Part shown: positions 19,173 to 20,000 of the stretch, in pieces | How the letters are laid out: the number at the start of each line of letters is the position of its first letter | Numbering within the stretch: position 1 is the first letter of the stretch | Origin: Neocallimastix lanati (nom. inval.) | Lineage: Eukaryota > Neocallimastigomycota > Neocallimastigomycetes > Neocallimastigales > Neocallimastigaceae | Length of the DNA stretch: 20,000 nucleotides | Direction: 5' to 3' | Assembly: GCA_016946835.1 (NCBI GenBank) | Contig: JACVTC010000003.1 | Coordinates: forward strand, 2,327,501 to 2,347,500 | Program-made: the position numbers and the translations under genes | The notes under the pieces: model-generated | The model's database searches: none | Told to the model about the DNA's origin: nothing | The model's input: only the letters and a program-made list of their open reading frames with translations

Positions 19173-19865
19173 AAAAATAAAATAAAAGAAGAATAAAATA
19201 AAAATAATAAAAATAATAAAAAAAATAGATAAAATTTTTTTTTTTTTTTTTTTTTATATATATATATAATAAAATAAATTAAAAAATAAAAGAGAAAGTA
19301 AATTCCCTTTAAATAGTAAAAAAAAAAATATTGGTGTTGAATATTTGAAAGCTTGAAATATAAAATTGTTCTTGATGATTTAATAGATTTTAGATTTTGT
19401 AAATAATTGATTTTATCCTGTATAACTGATATAATATTTATAAATTTACTCAAGGGTTAGTAATTTATTGATACAAAATTACTTGTATATACTGTTAAAA
19501 TGAATAATTGTTTCTTTTTATCTTTTGACTGATTGTAATTCTTTCAATTAATAAAGCGCTTTAAGATGTTAAAAATTTTCTGTTGAATAATCATAAATTA
19601 GCTAAAAGTATATTTAAAAAGAAAAAATATTAGTAGAGAAAGACTATAAAAAAGATTCCCATCCGTTAAATAATGTCTTAAACACAAGCTTTGGAGTGAA
19701 TCAATCTCCTACATTTCCATTTTACAATAGCTACATGAAAGTACAAATAATACTATAGAAAAATACATATACAAAATAATGCTAAAGTAAAAAATACAAT
19801 AGATTCATTACAATGATAATATGTAGAAACTACATGATATTAATAATTATACAATTCCAATGTTA
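19173..19865. other. AT-rich spacer between the LINE 5' end and the right-edge pseudogene
   Basis: Contains AAAAT/AATA repeats (19173-19230), T21 (19235-19255) and a TA run (19256-19268). From about 19300 the sequence is more complex. A minus-strand frame with ATG at 19453 gives about 45 ordinary residues (MSKFINIISVIQDKINYLQN and on) before it becomes low-complexity. I do not count it as a gene. TAAAGCGCTTTA (19552-19563) is a perfect 12-base palindrome. Confidence 0.7.
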
Positions 19866-20000
19866 CTACATATCCAGTTTAAAACAATATAAAACATCAG
19901 GTTCACTTTCTACAGTCTTCCAGTCTTCCAATTTTCACTCTTCGTACTAGAAGCCACTTTAGAAAGGATAACCATCGATTATCATCAGAATCACAGAAAG
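19866..20000 (-). pseudogene. Frameshifted 3' end of an unrecognised coding sequence, cut by the window edge
   Basis: Minus-strand reading near the edge has coding texture: balanced codons and few A/T runs. One frame reads SKVASSTKSENWKT from about 19960. The next frame carries on as WKTVESEPDVLYCFKLDM and a TAG at 19866-19868. The join falls on a perfect 8-base tandem duplication, AGTCTTCC at 19914-19921 and 19922-19929; one unit would keep a single frame. Upstream frames near 19980-20000 are also mixed (CDSDDNRWLS in a third frame), so more damage or an intron is likely. I do not recognise the protein. It could be a decayed host gene or another retroelement. Confidence 0.35.

Noticed and set aside
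19160-19453. Minus-strand ORF ending one base before the LINE ATG (TGA-A-ATG), suggestive of an ORF1 with reinitiation.
   Set aside because: Its second half is only Lys, Phe and Leu from A/T repeats, there is no recognisable domain, and the overlap can arise by chance. It was left as a comment on the spacer.
1-20000. Dictyostelid origin for the window.
   Set aside because: AT richness and poly-Asn would fit, but a 6.9-kb empty spacer and this LINE type fit an anaerobic fungus better. It is kept as the main alternative and not formally excluded.

Overview
This is an extremely AT-rich eukaryotic window. The spacers are close to 90% A+T, with dozens of homopolymer runs (up to T40) and TTA, TAAA and TA microsatellites. 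There is one intact host gene, a single-exon Ser/Asn-rich RhoGEF on the minus strand. There is one large APE-type non-LTR retrotransposon (LINE) and several LINE fragments, also on the minus strand. I see no rRNA, no complete tRNA and no CRISPR, operon or other bacterial feature. This composition, the long AT deserts between genes, the poly-Asn tract and a fungal-style DH-PH protein best fit an anaerobic gut fungus (Neocallimastigomycota). A dictyostelid is the main alternative, less likely because its intergenic spacers are usually short. The assignment is inference.

Layout: 1-1127 is a cluster of LINE debris. It holds a 5'-truncated fragment of the same family as the large LINE (1-246), then two fragments (322-553 and 571-1127) of a second family. 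1128-1983 is microsatellite spacer. 1984-7437 is the RhoGEF (1817 aa). 7438-14357 is a gene desert of about 6.9 kb with microsatellites, perfect inverted repeats, two short tandem duplications and one weak box C/D snoRNA candidate. 14358-14959 is a third fragment of the second family. 15043 to about 19172 is a near-full-length LINE with an intact endonuclease but three frameshifts in its reverse transcriptase. 19173-19865 is spacer. At the right edge (19866-20000, minus strand) there are traces of a frameshifted coding 3' end that runs out of the window.

How the parts relate: the only likely working cellular gene is the RhoGEF, predicted to activate a Rho/Rac/Cdc42-type GTPase at the cell cortex. 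Every LINE-derived piece has the same orientation, and LINE debris flanks the RhoGEF at both ends. The main biological observation is that the three second-family fragments encode a C-terminal tail recognisably related to that of the large LINE. They are therefore 3' ends of a related LINE family, not anonymous repeats. The most unusual features of the RhoGEF are a PH domain split by a low-complexity insert of about 220 residues and a non-repetitive helical segment (about residues 660-800) that I cannot assign to any family.
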